A DNA stretch of 64,000 bases. Source: Streptomyces pluripotens. Lineage in GTDB: Bacteria > Actinomycetota > Actinomycetes > Streptomycetales > Streptomycetaceae. The notes under the pieces were generated by a model. The model saw nothing but the letters and a program-made list of their open reading frames with translations. It ran no database searches and was not told the origin of the DNA. Position 1 is the stretch's first letter, and each line of letters begins with the position of its first letter. The translations under genes were made by a program, and so were the position numbers. The stretch covers positions 4,092,001-4,156,000 of the forward strand of contig NZ_CP021080.1 of assembly GCF_000802245.2 (NCBI RefSeq). The letters run 5' to 3'. Of the stretch, positions 52,431 through 60,010 are shown piece after piece.

Positions 52431-53579
52431 GTGGATTTCGGCTTCACGCAAGATGACGAGGCGTTCCGTACCGAGGCCCGCACCTGGCTGGCCGCACACA
52501 CCGGGCACGCCCAGGACCGCCGTACCTGGGAACGCACCCTCGGCAAGGCCGGCTGGATAGGCATCGGCTGGCCGGAGCCGGGCTACGGCAACCGCACCGC
52601 CACCCTCACCCAGCAGGTCGCCTGGGCCGAGGAGTACGCCCGTTCACCCGCGCCCGCCCGTTCCGGGCACATCGGCGAGAACCTCCTCGCTCCGACCCTC
52701 CTCGCCCATGGCACCGCGGAGCAGAAGGCCCGTTTCCTGCCCCCGATCGCGGCCGGAGAGGAACTGTGGTGCCAGGGCTACAGTGAACCGGGCGCCGGCT
52801 CCGACCTGGCCGGAATCCGCACGGCGGCGGTACGGGAGGGCCCGCATTACCGGATCACCGGTCAGAAGATCTGGACCTCCCTCGCACACGAGGCCGACTG
52901 GTGTTTCGTACTCGCCCGCACCGACCCGGGGTCCCGCCGTCACCGGGGCCTGAGCTTCCTGCTCGTCCCGATGGACCAGCCGGGCCGCATCGAGGTCCGT
53001 CCCATCCGCCAGATGACCGGTACGAGTGACTTCAACGAGGTCTTCTTCGACGGGGCATGTGCTCGTGCGGAACACACCGTCGGTGCGGCAGGAGACGGCT
53101 GGCGGGTGGCGATGAGTCTGCTCGGCTTCGAACGCGGGGTGTCCACGCTCGCCCAGCAGATCGGATTCGCCGAGGAACTGGCGGACGTCGTCCGCACCGC
53201 CGTACGGACCGGTGCCGCCGATGACCCGGTCATCCGCGACCGTCTCGTCCGCCAGTGGGCCGAACTGCGCACCATGCGTTGGAACGCCCTGCGCACCCTC
53301 GGCGGCACGGGTGACCCCGGCGCGCCCAGCGTCGCCAAGCTGCTGTGGGCGAACTGGCACCAGCGGCTGGGTGAGCTGGCCGTGCGGGTCCGCGGGGCCG
53401 CCGCCTCCGCCGGTCCCGCGGACTGGTCGCCGTCGGCGCCGTACGAACTCGACGCGGCCCAGCACCTGTTCCTCTTCTCCCGGGCCGACACCATCTACGG
53501 CGGCTCGGACCAAATCCAGCGCTCGATCATCGCCGAGCGGGTGCTCGGTCTGCCCAGAGAGCCCAAGGGGGCCGTGTGA
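52431..53579 (+). CDS. Acyl-CoA dehydrogenase
   Basis: A 382-residue complete ACAD (FGFTQDDEAFRTEARTWLAAH, QGYSEPGAGSDLAGIRTAAV, TGQKIWTSLAHEADWCFVLAR, YGGSDQIQRSIIAERVLGLP), starting at GTG 52431 after a weak site. It ends with the ADH start overlapping its stop (GTGATG), so it is coupled to the alcohol dehydrogenase. The third ACAD-like gene in the region, it likely acts at a different chain or ring stage than the 46949/48085 pair. Confidence 0.9.
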   Translation: MDFGFTQDDEAFRTEARTWLAAHTGHAQDRRTWERTLGKAGWIGIGWPEPGYGNRTATLTQQVAWAEEYARSPAPARSGHIGENLLAPTLLAHGTAEQKARFLPPIAAGEELWCQGYSEPGAGSDLAGIRTAAVREGPHYRITGQKIWTSLAHEADWCFVLARTDPGSRRHRGLSFLLVPMDQPGRIEVRPIRQMTGTSDFNEVFFDGACARAEHTVGAAGDGWRVAMSLLGFERGVSTLAQQIGFAEELADVVRTAVRTGAADDPVIRDRLVRQWAELRTMRWNALRTLGGTGDPGAPSVAKLLWANWHQRLGELAVRVRGAAASAGPADWSPSAPYELDAAQHLFLFSRADTIYGGSDQIQRSIIAERVLGLPREPKGAV

Positions 53580-54628
53580 TGCGTGGTGTGGTGTTCGACG
53601 GACAACAGGTCCGGGTGGTGGACGACCTGACGGTGCGGGACCCGGGGCCCGGGGAGGTACTGGTCGCGGTCTCGGCGGCCGGGCTGTGCCACAGCGACCT
53701 GTCGGTGGTCGACGGCACCATTCCGTTCCCGCTGCCGGTGGTGCTGGGCCACGAGGGCGCGGGGGTGGTGGAGGCGGTCGGCGCGGGCGTCACCCATGTG
53801 TCCCCCGGCGACCACGTGGCCCTGTCCACGCTCGCCAACTGCGGCACGTGCGCGGAATGCGACCGGGGCCGGCCCACGATGTGCCGGCAGGCGATCGGGC
53901 GCCCGGGCAAGCCGTTTCGGCGGGGCGCGGAGCCGGTGCACCAGTTCGCCGCCAACTCGGCCTTCGCCGAACGTACGGTCGTCAAGGCCGTGCAGGCGGT
54001 GCGGATCCCGCAGGACGTCCCGCTCCGGTCCGCCGCACTGATCGGTTGCGGGGTCCTCACCGGTGTGGGAGCGGTGCTGAACCGGGCCCGGGTGGACCGC
54101 GGGGACAGCGTGGTCGTCATCGGAGCGGGCGGCATCGGGCTGAACGTGCTGCAGGGCGCGCGGCTCGCCGGGGCCCTGCGGATCGTCGCCGTGGACGCCA
54201 ATCCGGCGAAGGAGGTGGTGGCCCGGCAGTTCGGCGCGACGGACTTCCTGCCGTCCGTCGAAGGGGTCAGGGAACTGCTGCCCACCGGGGCCGACCACGT
54301 CTTCGAGTGCGTCGGCCGGGTGGATCTGGTCCGCGCCGCGATCGACCTCCTGGACCGACACGGCCAGGCGGTCCTCCTGGGGGTTCCCCCGGCCACGGCC
54401 GAGGCGTCCTTCCTGGTCTCCTCCCTCTACCTGGACAAAGCGGTCCTGGGCTGCCGCTACGGCTCCTCCCGCCCCCAGCGGGACATCGCCCTGTACGCCG
54501 AGCTGTACCGCCAGGGACGGTTGCTGCTGGACGAGTTGATCACCGCGGTCCATCCGGTGGAGGACTTCGACAAGGCCCGGGCGGACGCTGAGGCGGGGCG
54601 GGTGGCGCGGGCGGTCCTCACCTTCTGA
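53579..54628 (+). CDS. Zinc-dependent alcohol dehydrogenase
   Basis: A 349-residue medium-chain dehydrogenase. Catalytic zinc ligands are in AGLCHSDLSVVDG (Cys) and VLGHEGAGVVEAVG (His-Glu), with the structural zinc loop CGTCAECDRGRPTMC (four Cys) and the NAD-binding VVIGAGGIGLNVLQGARLAGA. The S-nitrosomycothiol/NDMA-type alcohol dehydrogenases of actinobacteria show the same layout. ATG 53579 (or GTG 53576) overlaps the ACAD stop. It probably oxidises an alcohol substrate feeding the acyl-CoA route. Confidence 0.88.
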   Translation: MRGVVFDGQQVRVVDDLTVRDPGPGEVLVAVSAAGLCHSDLSVVDGTIPFPLPVVLGHEGAGVVEAVGAGVTHVSPGDHVALSTLANCGTCAECDRGRPTMCRQAIGRPGKPFRRGAEPVHQFAANSAFAERTVVKAVQAVRIPQDVPLRSAALIGCGVLTGVGAVLNRARVDRGDSVVVIGAGGIGLNVLQGARLAGALRIVAVDANPAKEVVARQFGATDFLPSVEGVRELLPTGADHVFECVGRVDLVRAAIDLLDRHGQAVLLGVPPATAEASFLVSSLYLDKAVLGCRYGSSRPQRDIALYAELYRQGRLLLDELITAVHPVEDFDKARADAEAGRVARAVLTF

Positions 54629-54657
54629 CACCGCACCGCCCCTTGGGAGCCGAGCGT

Positions 54658-55674
54658 TCAGCGGCCGTTCTCGGAGGCATCCTGGGCGGCGCCGGTCCGG
54701 AACGTCCGCCGGTACGCAGTCGGCGTGACCCCGAGCGCCTGCTGGAGGTGCTGCCGCATCGACTGGGCCGTACCGAAGCCCGCCTCCCCGGCCACCTGGT
54801 CCATCGGCAGATCGGTGGACTCCAGGAGGTGCCGGGCACGCTCAACGCGCTGCCGGGTCAGCCACTGGACCGGGCTGACGCCGACCTCCTCGCGGAAGCG
54901 GCGGGTGAAGGTGCGCACCGACATGGCCTCCTGTTCTGCCATGTCCCGCAGTTGGATCGCTTCGTGCAGACGGTCCAGCGCCCAGGCGCGGGCGGCGCCC
55001 GTCGTGGCCAGTCGTGGGTCCGGGACCGGGCGGTGGATGAACTGGGCCTGACCGCCGTCCCGGTGGGGCGGTACGACCGTGACCCGGGCGGTCTCATTGG
55101 CGACGGCCATGCCGAAGTCCCGGCGGACCATGTGCAGGCACAGGTCGATACCGGCGGCCACCCCGGCCGAGGTCAGCACGTCCCCGTCGTCGATGAACAA
55201 CACGTCCGCGTCCACCGTGACCCGGGGAAACATCTGCTGGAAGCGTTCCGCTACCGCCCAGTGCGTGGTCGCCCGGCGGCCGTCGAGGAGACCGGCGGCG
55301 GCGAGGACGTAGCTGCCCGTGCAGATGGAGGCGATCCGGGTTCCGGGGCGGATACGGGCCAGGGCGGCGGCCAGCTCGGCGGTCAGCCGGCCTTCCTCGA
55401 AGACCGGGCCGAGTTCGTGCGATGCCGGGACGATCACCGTGTCGGCGTCGGCCAATGCTTCCGGGCCGTGCGGGACCCGCACGGCGAAGTCGGCGTCCGT
55501 CTCGACCTGGCCGGGTGGCCGCACCGAGCAGGTCACCACCTCGTACAGGTGCCTCCCCCCGGTGTCCTTCGAGCGGCCGAAGATGCGGTGCGGGATGCCC
55601 AGTTCGAAGGGCAGCAGCCCGTCGAGGGCGAGGACGACGACCCGGTGCGGACGGGGACCCTCGATGACATCCAT
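54658..55674 (-). CDS. GlxA-family AraC-type regulator
   Basis: A 338-residue transcription factor. Residues 1-180 are a DJ-1/PfpI-like domain (VVVLALDGLLPFELGIPHRIFG, SICTGSYVLAAAGLLDG with the elbow Cys). The C-terminal AraC helix-turn-helix pair (RDMAEQEAMSVRTFTRRFREEVGVSPVQWLTRQRVERARHLL, DQVAGEAGFGTAQSMRQHLQQALG) binds DNA. ATG 55674 is divergent from the MFS gene (39 bases). It most likely controls the MFS or ADH side of the region. The palindromes CTGACG-N3-YGTCAG look like TetR, not AraC, sites. Confidence 0.88.
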   Translation of the reverse strand: MDVIEGPRPHRVVVLALDGLLPFELGIPHRIFGRSKDTGGRHLYEVVTCSVRPPGQVETDADFAVRVPHGPEALADADTVIVPASHELGPVFEEGRLTAELAAALARIRPGTRIASICTGSYVLAAAGLLDGRRATTHWAVAERFQQMFPRVTVDADVLFIDDGDVLTSAGVAAGIDLCLHMVRRDFGMAVANETARVTVVPPHRDGGQAQFIHRPVPDPRLATTGAARAWALDRLHEAIQLRDMAEQEAMSVRTFTRRFREEVGVSPVQWLTRQRVERARHLLESTDLPMDQVAGEAGFGTAQSMRQHLQQALGVTPTAYRRTFRTGAAQDASENGR

Positions 55675-55712
55675 GGCCTGATCGTAGCGAATGCTGTCCC
55701 TCGGGCCACTCG

Positions 55713-57062
55713 ATGGACCGGGACGCGGACCGGACGCTGGAGGACGTGACTCAGACAAGCCCAGCCGCAGCCCCCGTCCAGGCCCCGCCCGGCCGGCACC
55801 GCCGTGTACACCGTGCCTGGTTCGTCGCCGCCGTCACCTTCGTCACCATCACCGGTGCGGCAGCCTTCCGCTCCCTGCCCGGCCTGCTCATCGACCCGTT
55901 GCACGAGGAGTTCGGCTGGTCGCACGGCACGATCGGCGCGGCCGTCTCCATCAACCTGGCGCTGTACGGCCTCACCGCGCCGTTCGCGGCGGCGCTCATG
56001 GACCGCTTCAGGATCCGCCGCGTGGTCGCCGCCGCACTGACCGTGATCGCGCTCGGCTCCGGACTGACCGTGTGGATGACGGCGGCCTGGCAGTTGTGGC
56101 TGTGCTGGGGCCTGCTGGTCGGCCTCGGTTCGGGCTCCATGGCGCTGGCCTTCGCGGCGACGGTCACCCATCGCTGGTTCACCGAGCGCCGTGGCCTGGT
56201 GACCGGCATCCTCACCGCGGCCTCCGCCTCCGGACAGTTGGTCTTCCTGCCCCTGCTGTCCTGGATCGTCGCGCACCACGACTGGCGTCCCGCTGCGGCC
56301 ACGGTCGCCCTCACCGCCCTCGCCGTGGTGCCGTTCGTCCTGATCCTGCTCCGCGACCATCCCGCCGACGTGGGGCAGAAGCCCTACGGCGCCACCGAGT
56401 TCGTGCCGAAGCCGCCCCCGGTCACCGGTGCCGCCCGACGCACCCTCACGGTCCTCTCCGCCGCCGCGCGCACACGCCCCTTCTGGCTGCTCGCCGGCAC
56501 CTTCGCGATCTGCGGTGCCACCACCAACGGCCTGGTACAGACACACTTTGTGCCGGCCGAGCACGACCATGGCATGCCCGTCACGACGGCGGCCTCGCTG
56601 CTCGCGGTCGTCGGGGTGTTCGACGTGGCCGGTACGATCGCCTCCGGCTGGTTCACCGACCGGTTCGCACCACGCCGGCTGCTCGCCGTGTACTACGCCC
56701 TGCGCGGCGTCTCACTGATGTTCCTGCCGCTGCTGCTGGCCCCCCAGGTCCATCCCCCGATGCTGTTCTTCATCGTGTTCTACGGCCTCGACTGGGTGGC
56801 CACTGTCCCGCCGACCCTGGCCCTGTGCCGCGAGCACTACGGCGCGGACAGTGCCATCGTCTTCGGATGGGTGCTCGCCTCCCACCAGATCGGTGCGGCT
56901 CTCGTGGCCTACCTCGGCGGCTTCGTCCGCGACACCGCCGGCTCCTACGACCCGGTCTGGTACGCCTGCGGCACGCTGTGCGCGGCGGCGGCCCTGATGG
57001 CGCTGGTGATCCGGCGCCGGCCGACGGCAACGCCCAGGCCCCTGGCGCCGAGCACCCCCTGA
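55713..57062 (+). CDS. MFS transporter
   Basis: A 449-residue carrier with about 12 membrane helices. RAWFVAAVTFVTITGAAAFRSLPGLL starts helix 1, ALMDRFRIRRVVAAALT is the cytoplasmic loop motif, and a similar FTDRFAPRRLLAVYY occurs in the second half. It resembles the oxalate/formate- and monocarboxylate-type MFS group (GWSHGTIGAAVSINL). It likely imports the organic acid degraded here. The ATG at 55713 has no ribosome binding site; GTG 55746 is an alternative. Confidence 0.87.
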   Translation: MDRDADRTLEDVTQTSPAAAPVQAPPGRHRRVHRAWFVAAVTFVTITGAAAFRSLPGLLIDPLHEEFGWSHGTIGAAVSINLALYGLTAPFAAALMDRFRIRRVVAAALTVIALGSGLTVWMTAAWQLWLCWGLLVGLGSGSMALAFAATVTHRWFTERRGLVTGILTAASASGQLVFLPLLSWIVAHHDWRPAAATVALTALAVVPFVLILLRDHPADVGQKPYGATEFVPKPPPVTGAARRTLTVLSAAARTRPFWLLAGTFAICGATTNGLVQTHFVPAEHDHGMPVTTAASLLAVVGVFDVAGTIASGWFTDRFAPRRLLAVYYALRGVSLMFLPLLLAPQVHPPMLFFIVFYGLDWVATVPPTLALCREHYGADSAIVFGWVLASHQIGAALVAYLGGFVRDTAGSYDPVWYACGTLCAAAALMALVIRRRPTATPRPLAPSTP

Positions 57063-57257
57063 GCGCTGACCGGAGCTGTTCTGGGCGGCTCCGCCTCACC
57101 GAGACGGTCTGCCCCTCGGCAGGTGCTCCACCGTGACCCACGGAGTGCCTGGAGCTCACCGCGCCGTGCGCTTCGGACGACCGCAACGGTCGACCAGCCA
57201 CTGTCGCCGGTCGGCCAGCCACCGTCGACCGGCGATGTCGGCCGTCGGCCGTCGTCG
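57063..57257. other. Intergenic with degenerate repeats before the VNTR
   Basis: The stretch after the MFS gene contains diverged repeats of CCAGCCACYGTCG and CCGGTCGGCC type, and GTCGACCGGCGAT occurs both here (from about 57224) and after the heptamer array (from about 57344). No gene is supported. Confidence 0.5.
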
Positions 57258-57348
57258 TTGCAGCTTGCAGCTTGCAGCTTGCAGCTTGCAGCTTGCAGCT
57301 TGCAGCTTGTCGCCTGTCGCTTGTCGCCTGTCGCCTGTCGCCTGTCGA
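57258..57348. repeat. Thirteen-unit heptanucleotide repeat
   Basis: Seven exact TTGCAGC units (57258-57306) run directly into six YTGTCGM units (57307-57348) with the same 7-base period. The array lies between the MFS stop and the end of the flavin reductase gene, in noncoding sequence. Confidence 0.9.
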
Positions 57349-57414
57349 CCGGCGATCGGCCGGTGTGTGGCGCCCCGGGGGAGAAGCGGCGGTTCCTCGT
57401 CCGCCCGTCCCGGT

Positions 57415-58023
57415 TCAGCCCACGTCGAGCCCGGCGAAGCGCCCCTGGTGGAAGAGCAGCGGCTCATCCGTCCCGCCGGCACCGAGGGCGTCCACCCGTC
57501 CCACGACGATGAGGTGATCGCCCCCGGTGTGCACGGCGTGGACGGTGCAGTCGATCCAAGCCACCGCCCCGGTCAGGAGCGGCGCCCCGGAGACGGGGGC
57601 CGCCTCGTACGCCACTCCCGCGAACTTGTCCGCGCCGCTTACCGCGAAGGAACGGCACAGCTCGCTCTGGCCGGCGCCGAGCACGTTGACGCAGAAGACG
57701 CCAGCGCGGGCGATGCGCGGCCACGTGGTGGAGGCACGACCCACCATGAAGCAGACGAGGGGCGGGTCGAGGGAAAGCGAGGAGAAGGACTGGCAGGCGA
57801 ACCCGGCGGGGCCCGCTTCGCCCTCCGCGGCCGGTGCGGTGATCACTGTCACCCCGCTCGCGAAGTTACCCAGGACCCGGCGGAATTCGCCCTGTTCCAC
57901 CGGCGCCCGCTCGTTCTCCCGGACACACCGCAACTCCGGCCGCGGCAGCGGCTGTGCGGGCCCCGGTCGCGGAACCGGTCTGAGATGACGAACGGCGGCG
58001 GCGGCCGCGCCTGCGTGTCCCAT
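57415..58023 (-). CDS. Flavin reductase-family protein
   Basis: A 202-residue flavoprotein of the flavin reductase/HpaC type: FRRVLGNFASGVTVITAP, GFACQSFSSLSLDPPLVCFMVGR, FCVNVLGAGQSELCRSFAVSG, WIDCTVHAVHTGGDHLIVVGRV. It supplies reduced FMN or FAD to a two-component monooxygenase; the flavin-dependent ACAD-like and FMO genes here are candidate partners. ATG 58023 follows GGAAGG; a longer TTG start at 58038 would reach into the operator. Confidence 0.86.
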   Translation of the reverse strand: MGHAGAAAAAVRHLRPVPRPGPAQPLPRPELRCVRENERAPVEQGEFRRVLGNFASGVTVITAPAAEGEAGPAGFACQSFSSLSLDPPLVCFMVGRASTTWPRIARAGVFCVNVLGAGQSELCRSFAVSGADKFAGVAYEAAPVSGAPLLTGAVAWIDCTVHAVHTGGDHLIVVGRVDALGAGGTDEPLLFHQGRFAGLDVG

Positions 58024-58039
58024 CACCCTTCCATTCAAG

Positions 58040-58054
58040 CTGACGGTAGGTCAG
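58040..58054. promoter_or_regulatory. Palindromic operator before the flavin reductase gene
   Basis: CTGACGGTAGGTCAG is a one-mismatch member of the CTGACG-N3-YGTCAG group, ending 16 bases upstream of the flavin reductase ATG and between it and the divergent membrane-protein gene. Confidence 0.6.
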
Positions 58055-58104
58055 TTGGGAACCCTGAAGGCAGGAGCAGCGCGCGTGCCTCATAGAGTCG
58101 GGCC

Positions 58105-59023
58105 ATGGGGGAAGAGATCCGGGAGAAGGCCGGGAACGCGTGGTCGACCCGGGCGGCCGGCGATCTGAACGCGGGGGCCGCGGTGAACGCGGCCCAGCTT
58201 CCGGCCGTCGGTCTGCTGTGCTGGATCGAGAGCTTCAGCCGTGACGCCTACGGTGTGGGGATCGGTGGTGCTCCCGCCATCCTCGGAATGCTCTGCATGC
58301 TGGTCTTCGCGCCCCTGGTACTCCCGGCGCTCGGCATGGTGCAGGCCTGCACGCTGACCCTGCCCTCGGTGCTGCTCGCGCGCCGCCTCCCAGGTCCCGG
58401 CTGGATCCGGCACCTGGTCGCCCCGGTGGCCCCGGCCGTCGTCTGGGGCGTGCTGACAGCACCGTTGTGGCCGCTCACCACCTCGGTCCCGGTCCTGACG
58501 GCCCTCGGTGTCCTCCCCACCCTCGGCGTCGGCTACGCCCGCCGCCGCGCCTGGAGGTGGTGGGGCGTCTGGTGGCGTTCGGCGCTCGGCTCGATGGCGC
58601 TCTTCGCCGCGGCCTTCGGAGGCGGGATTCTCGCCGCCGAGAGCGGCTTGATCAAGCAGTATGAGCCACCGAAGCTCAGCACCGCCCAGCTGGTCGGGGA
58701 GTGGCGTGGGGCGAGCGGGGAGCTGCTTCGACTGCGTCCGGACGGCCGTGCCGAGGCGGTCCGGTTGCCGGCCCAGCCGCCCGGCCACGACTGGCTGACC
58801 AAGGAGTTCGTCCTCTGTGACGGATCCGGCAGCTGGCAGCGCGACCGTGACCGCGACCGGTACGGAACGGAGACGTGCGAGACGGATACTCCTCAAGCTG
58901 GACCACCGCTGCGGCGAGGACACCCACTGGTCGATCAGCGGCACCGAGCACGCCCCCGAACTGTTCGTGCTCTTCGGCGACGCGGACGCGGGCACCCTGC
59001 GGAAACTCAAGCGGAGACCCTGA
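58105..59023 (+). pseudogene. Frameshifted membrane protein gene
   Basis: The ATG at 58105 (TAGAGT -10 six bases before it, so possibly leaderless) opens a protein with about four membrane helices (residues 30-190), then a soluble domain with LVGEWRGASGELLRLRPDGRAEAV and VLCDGSGSW. In this frame the end turns into unlike sequence. The next frame supplies the expected C-terminus, ILLKLDHRCGEDTHWSISG and APELFVLFGDADAGTLRKLK, ending at 59023. A single-base indel between about 58858 and 58893, inside a GACCGTGACCGCGACC repeat neighbourhood, explains both. It may be a real pseudogene or a sequencing error. Confidence 0.72.
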
Positions 59024-59038
59024 TCGGTCCCGCCGGGC

Positions 59039-59827
59039 TCACCGCCCACGGAACCGCGGGGTCCGGCGTTCTGCGAACGCGCGCAGCCCTTCCCGGGCGT
59101 CCTGCGTCGTCATGTTGATCTCCTGCGCGGCTGCCTCCGCGGCGAAGGCGGTCGCGCGGTCGGTGCCAAGGGAGTCGTTCAGCAGCTGTTTGGTGAGGGC
59201 GAGGGCCCGGGTGGGGCCGGTGGCCAGCCGCTGCGCCCATGCGCGGGCGGTCTTCGGCAAGTCGTCGTCCGGCACGACCCGGTTGACCAGCCCGATCCTC
59301 TCGGCCTCCGCAGCCGGGACGGCGTCCGCCAGGAACATCAGCTCCTTGGCCCGATGCGGGCCGATCAGCCGGGGCAGCAGATAGGCGCCGCCCGCGTCCG
59401 GTACCAGGCCGCGCCGTGCGAAGACCTCGATGAAGCGGGCGGACTCGGCCGCCAGCACGAGGTCGCAGGCGAGGGCCAGGTGCGCGCCCAGCCCGGCCGC
59501 CGTGCCGTTCACGGCGGCCAGCACCGGCTTCTCGCAGTCCAGCACGGCTGCGATCAGGCGTTGGGCGCCGTGCCGGAGGACGCGGGCGACGTCGCCCGCT
59601 ATCCGTTCGCCGCCCCCTGCGCCGCCGCCCCGCAGGTCCGCGCCCGCACAGAAGCCGCGTCCGGTGCCGGTGAGGACGACCGCTCGCACGTCCGGGTCCC
59701 CGGACGCCTGCGTGAGCAACTCGATGAGCTGGTCCCGCATGGCGGGGGTGAGGGCGTTGAGGGAGTCGGGGCGGGCCAGGGTGATGGAGGAGACGTGGTC
59801 GTGGGTCGCCTGGTCGACGCCGGTCAT
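59039..59827 (-). CDS. Enoyl-CoA hydratase
   Basis: A 262-residue crotonase: HVSSITLARPDSLNALTPAMRDQLIE, LTGTGRGFCAGADLRGG (first oxyanion loop), AAVNGTAAGLGAHLALACDLVLAAESARF (second loop) and RRGLVPDAGGAYLLPRLIG with catalytic acid positions. PaaF/PaaG-like by eye. It would hydrate an enoyl-CoA of the pathway. ATG 59827. Confidence 0.9.
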   Translation of the reverse strand: MTGVDQATHDHVSSITLARPDSLNALTPAMRDQLIELLTQASGDPDVRAVVLTGTGRGFCAGADLRGGGAGGGERIAGDVARVLRHGAQRLIAAVLDCEKPVLAAVNGTAAGLGAHLALACDLVLAAESARFIEVFARRGLVPDAGGAYLLPRLIGPHRAKELMFLADAVPAAEAERIGLVNRVVPDDDLPKTARAWAQRLATGPTRALALTKQLLNDSLGTDRATAFAAEAAAQEINMTTQDAREGLRAFAERRTPRFRGR

Positions 59828-59848
59828 CGGGGCTCTCCTTCGTGGATA

Positions 59849-59868
59849 CCCCCGGCTTCGGCCGGGGG
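59849..59868. repeat. Perfect 8-bp stem with TTCG loop
   Basis: CCCCCGGC-TTCG-GCCGGGGG, followed by AGGAAACGAAGC. On the minus strand it is in the leader of the hydratase gene. It resembles the subterminal hairpins of IS200/IS605-family ends (see findings). Confidence 0.5.
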
Positions 59869-59885
59869 AGGAAACGAAGCTCCTG

Positions 59886-59925
59886 CGGTGCAGGGCGGTG
59901 CAGGGCGGTGCAGAGCGGTGCAGGC
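59886..59925. repeat. Four tandem 10-base repeats
   Basis: Four copies of CGGTGCAGRS in a row (CGGTGCAGGG twice, CGGTGCAGAG, CGGTGCAGGC) between the two hairpins in this gap. Confidence 0.75.
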
Positions 59926-59984
59926 CGGTTCGCCGTCGGTGCGGACCGGAGTCTGCCCCCCAACTGCCCGCACTCCTTGACCAG

Positions 59985-60003
59985 CCCCTCCCTTCAGGAG
60001 GGG
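59985..60003 (-). terminator. Hairpin after the acyl-CoA synthetase gene
   Basis: CCCCTCC (59985-59991) and GGAGGGG (59997-60003) around a CTTCA loop lie 7 bases past the stop of the minus-strand synthetase gene. The plus-strand sequence CCCTTCAGGAGGGGACGG also resembles the right end of IS605-type elements. Confidence 0.5.
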
Positions 60004-60010
60004 ACGGAAG

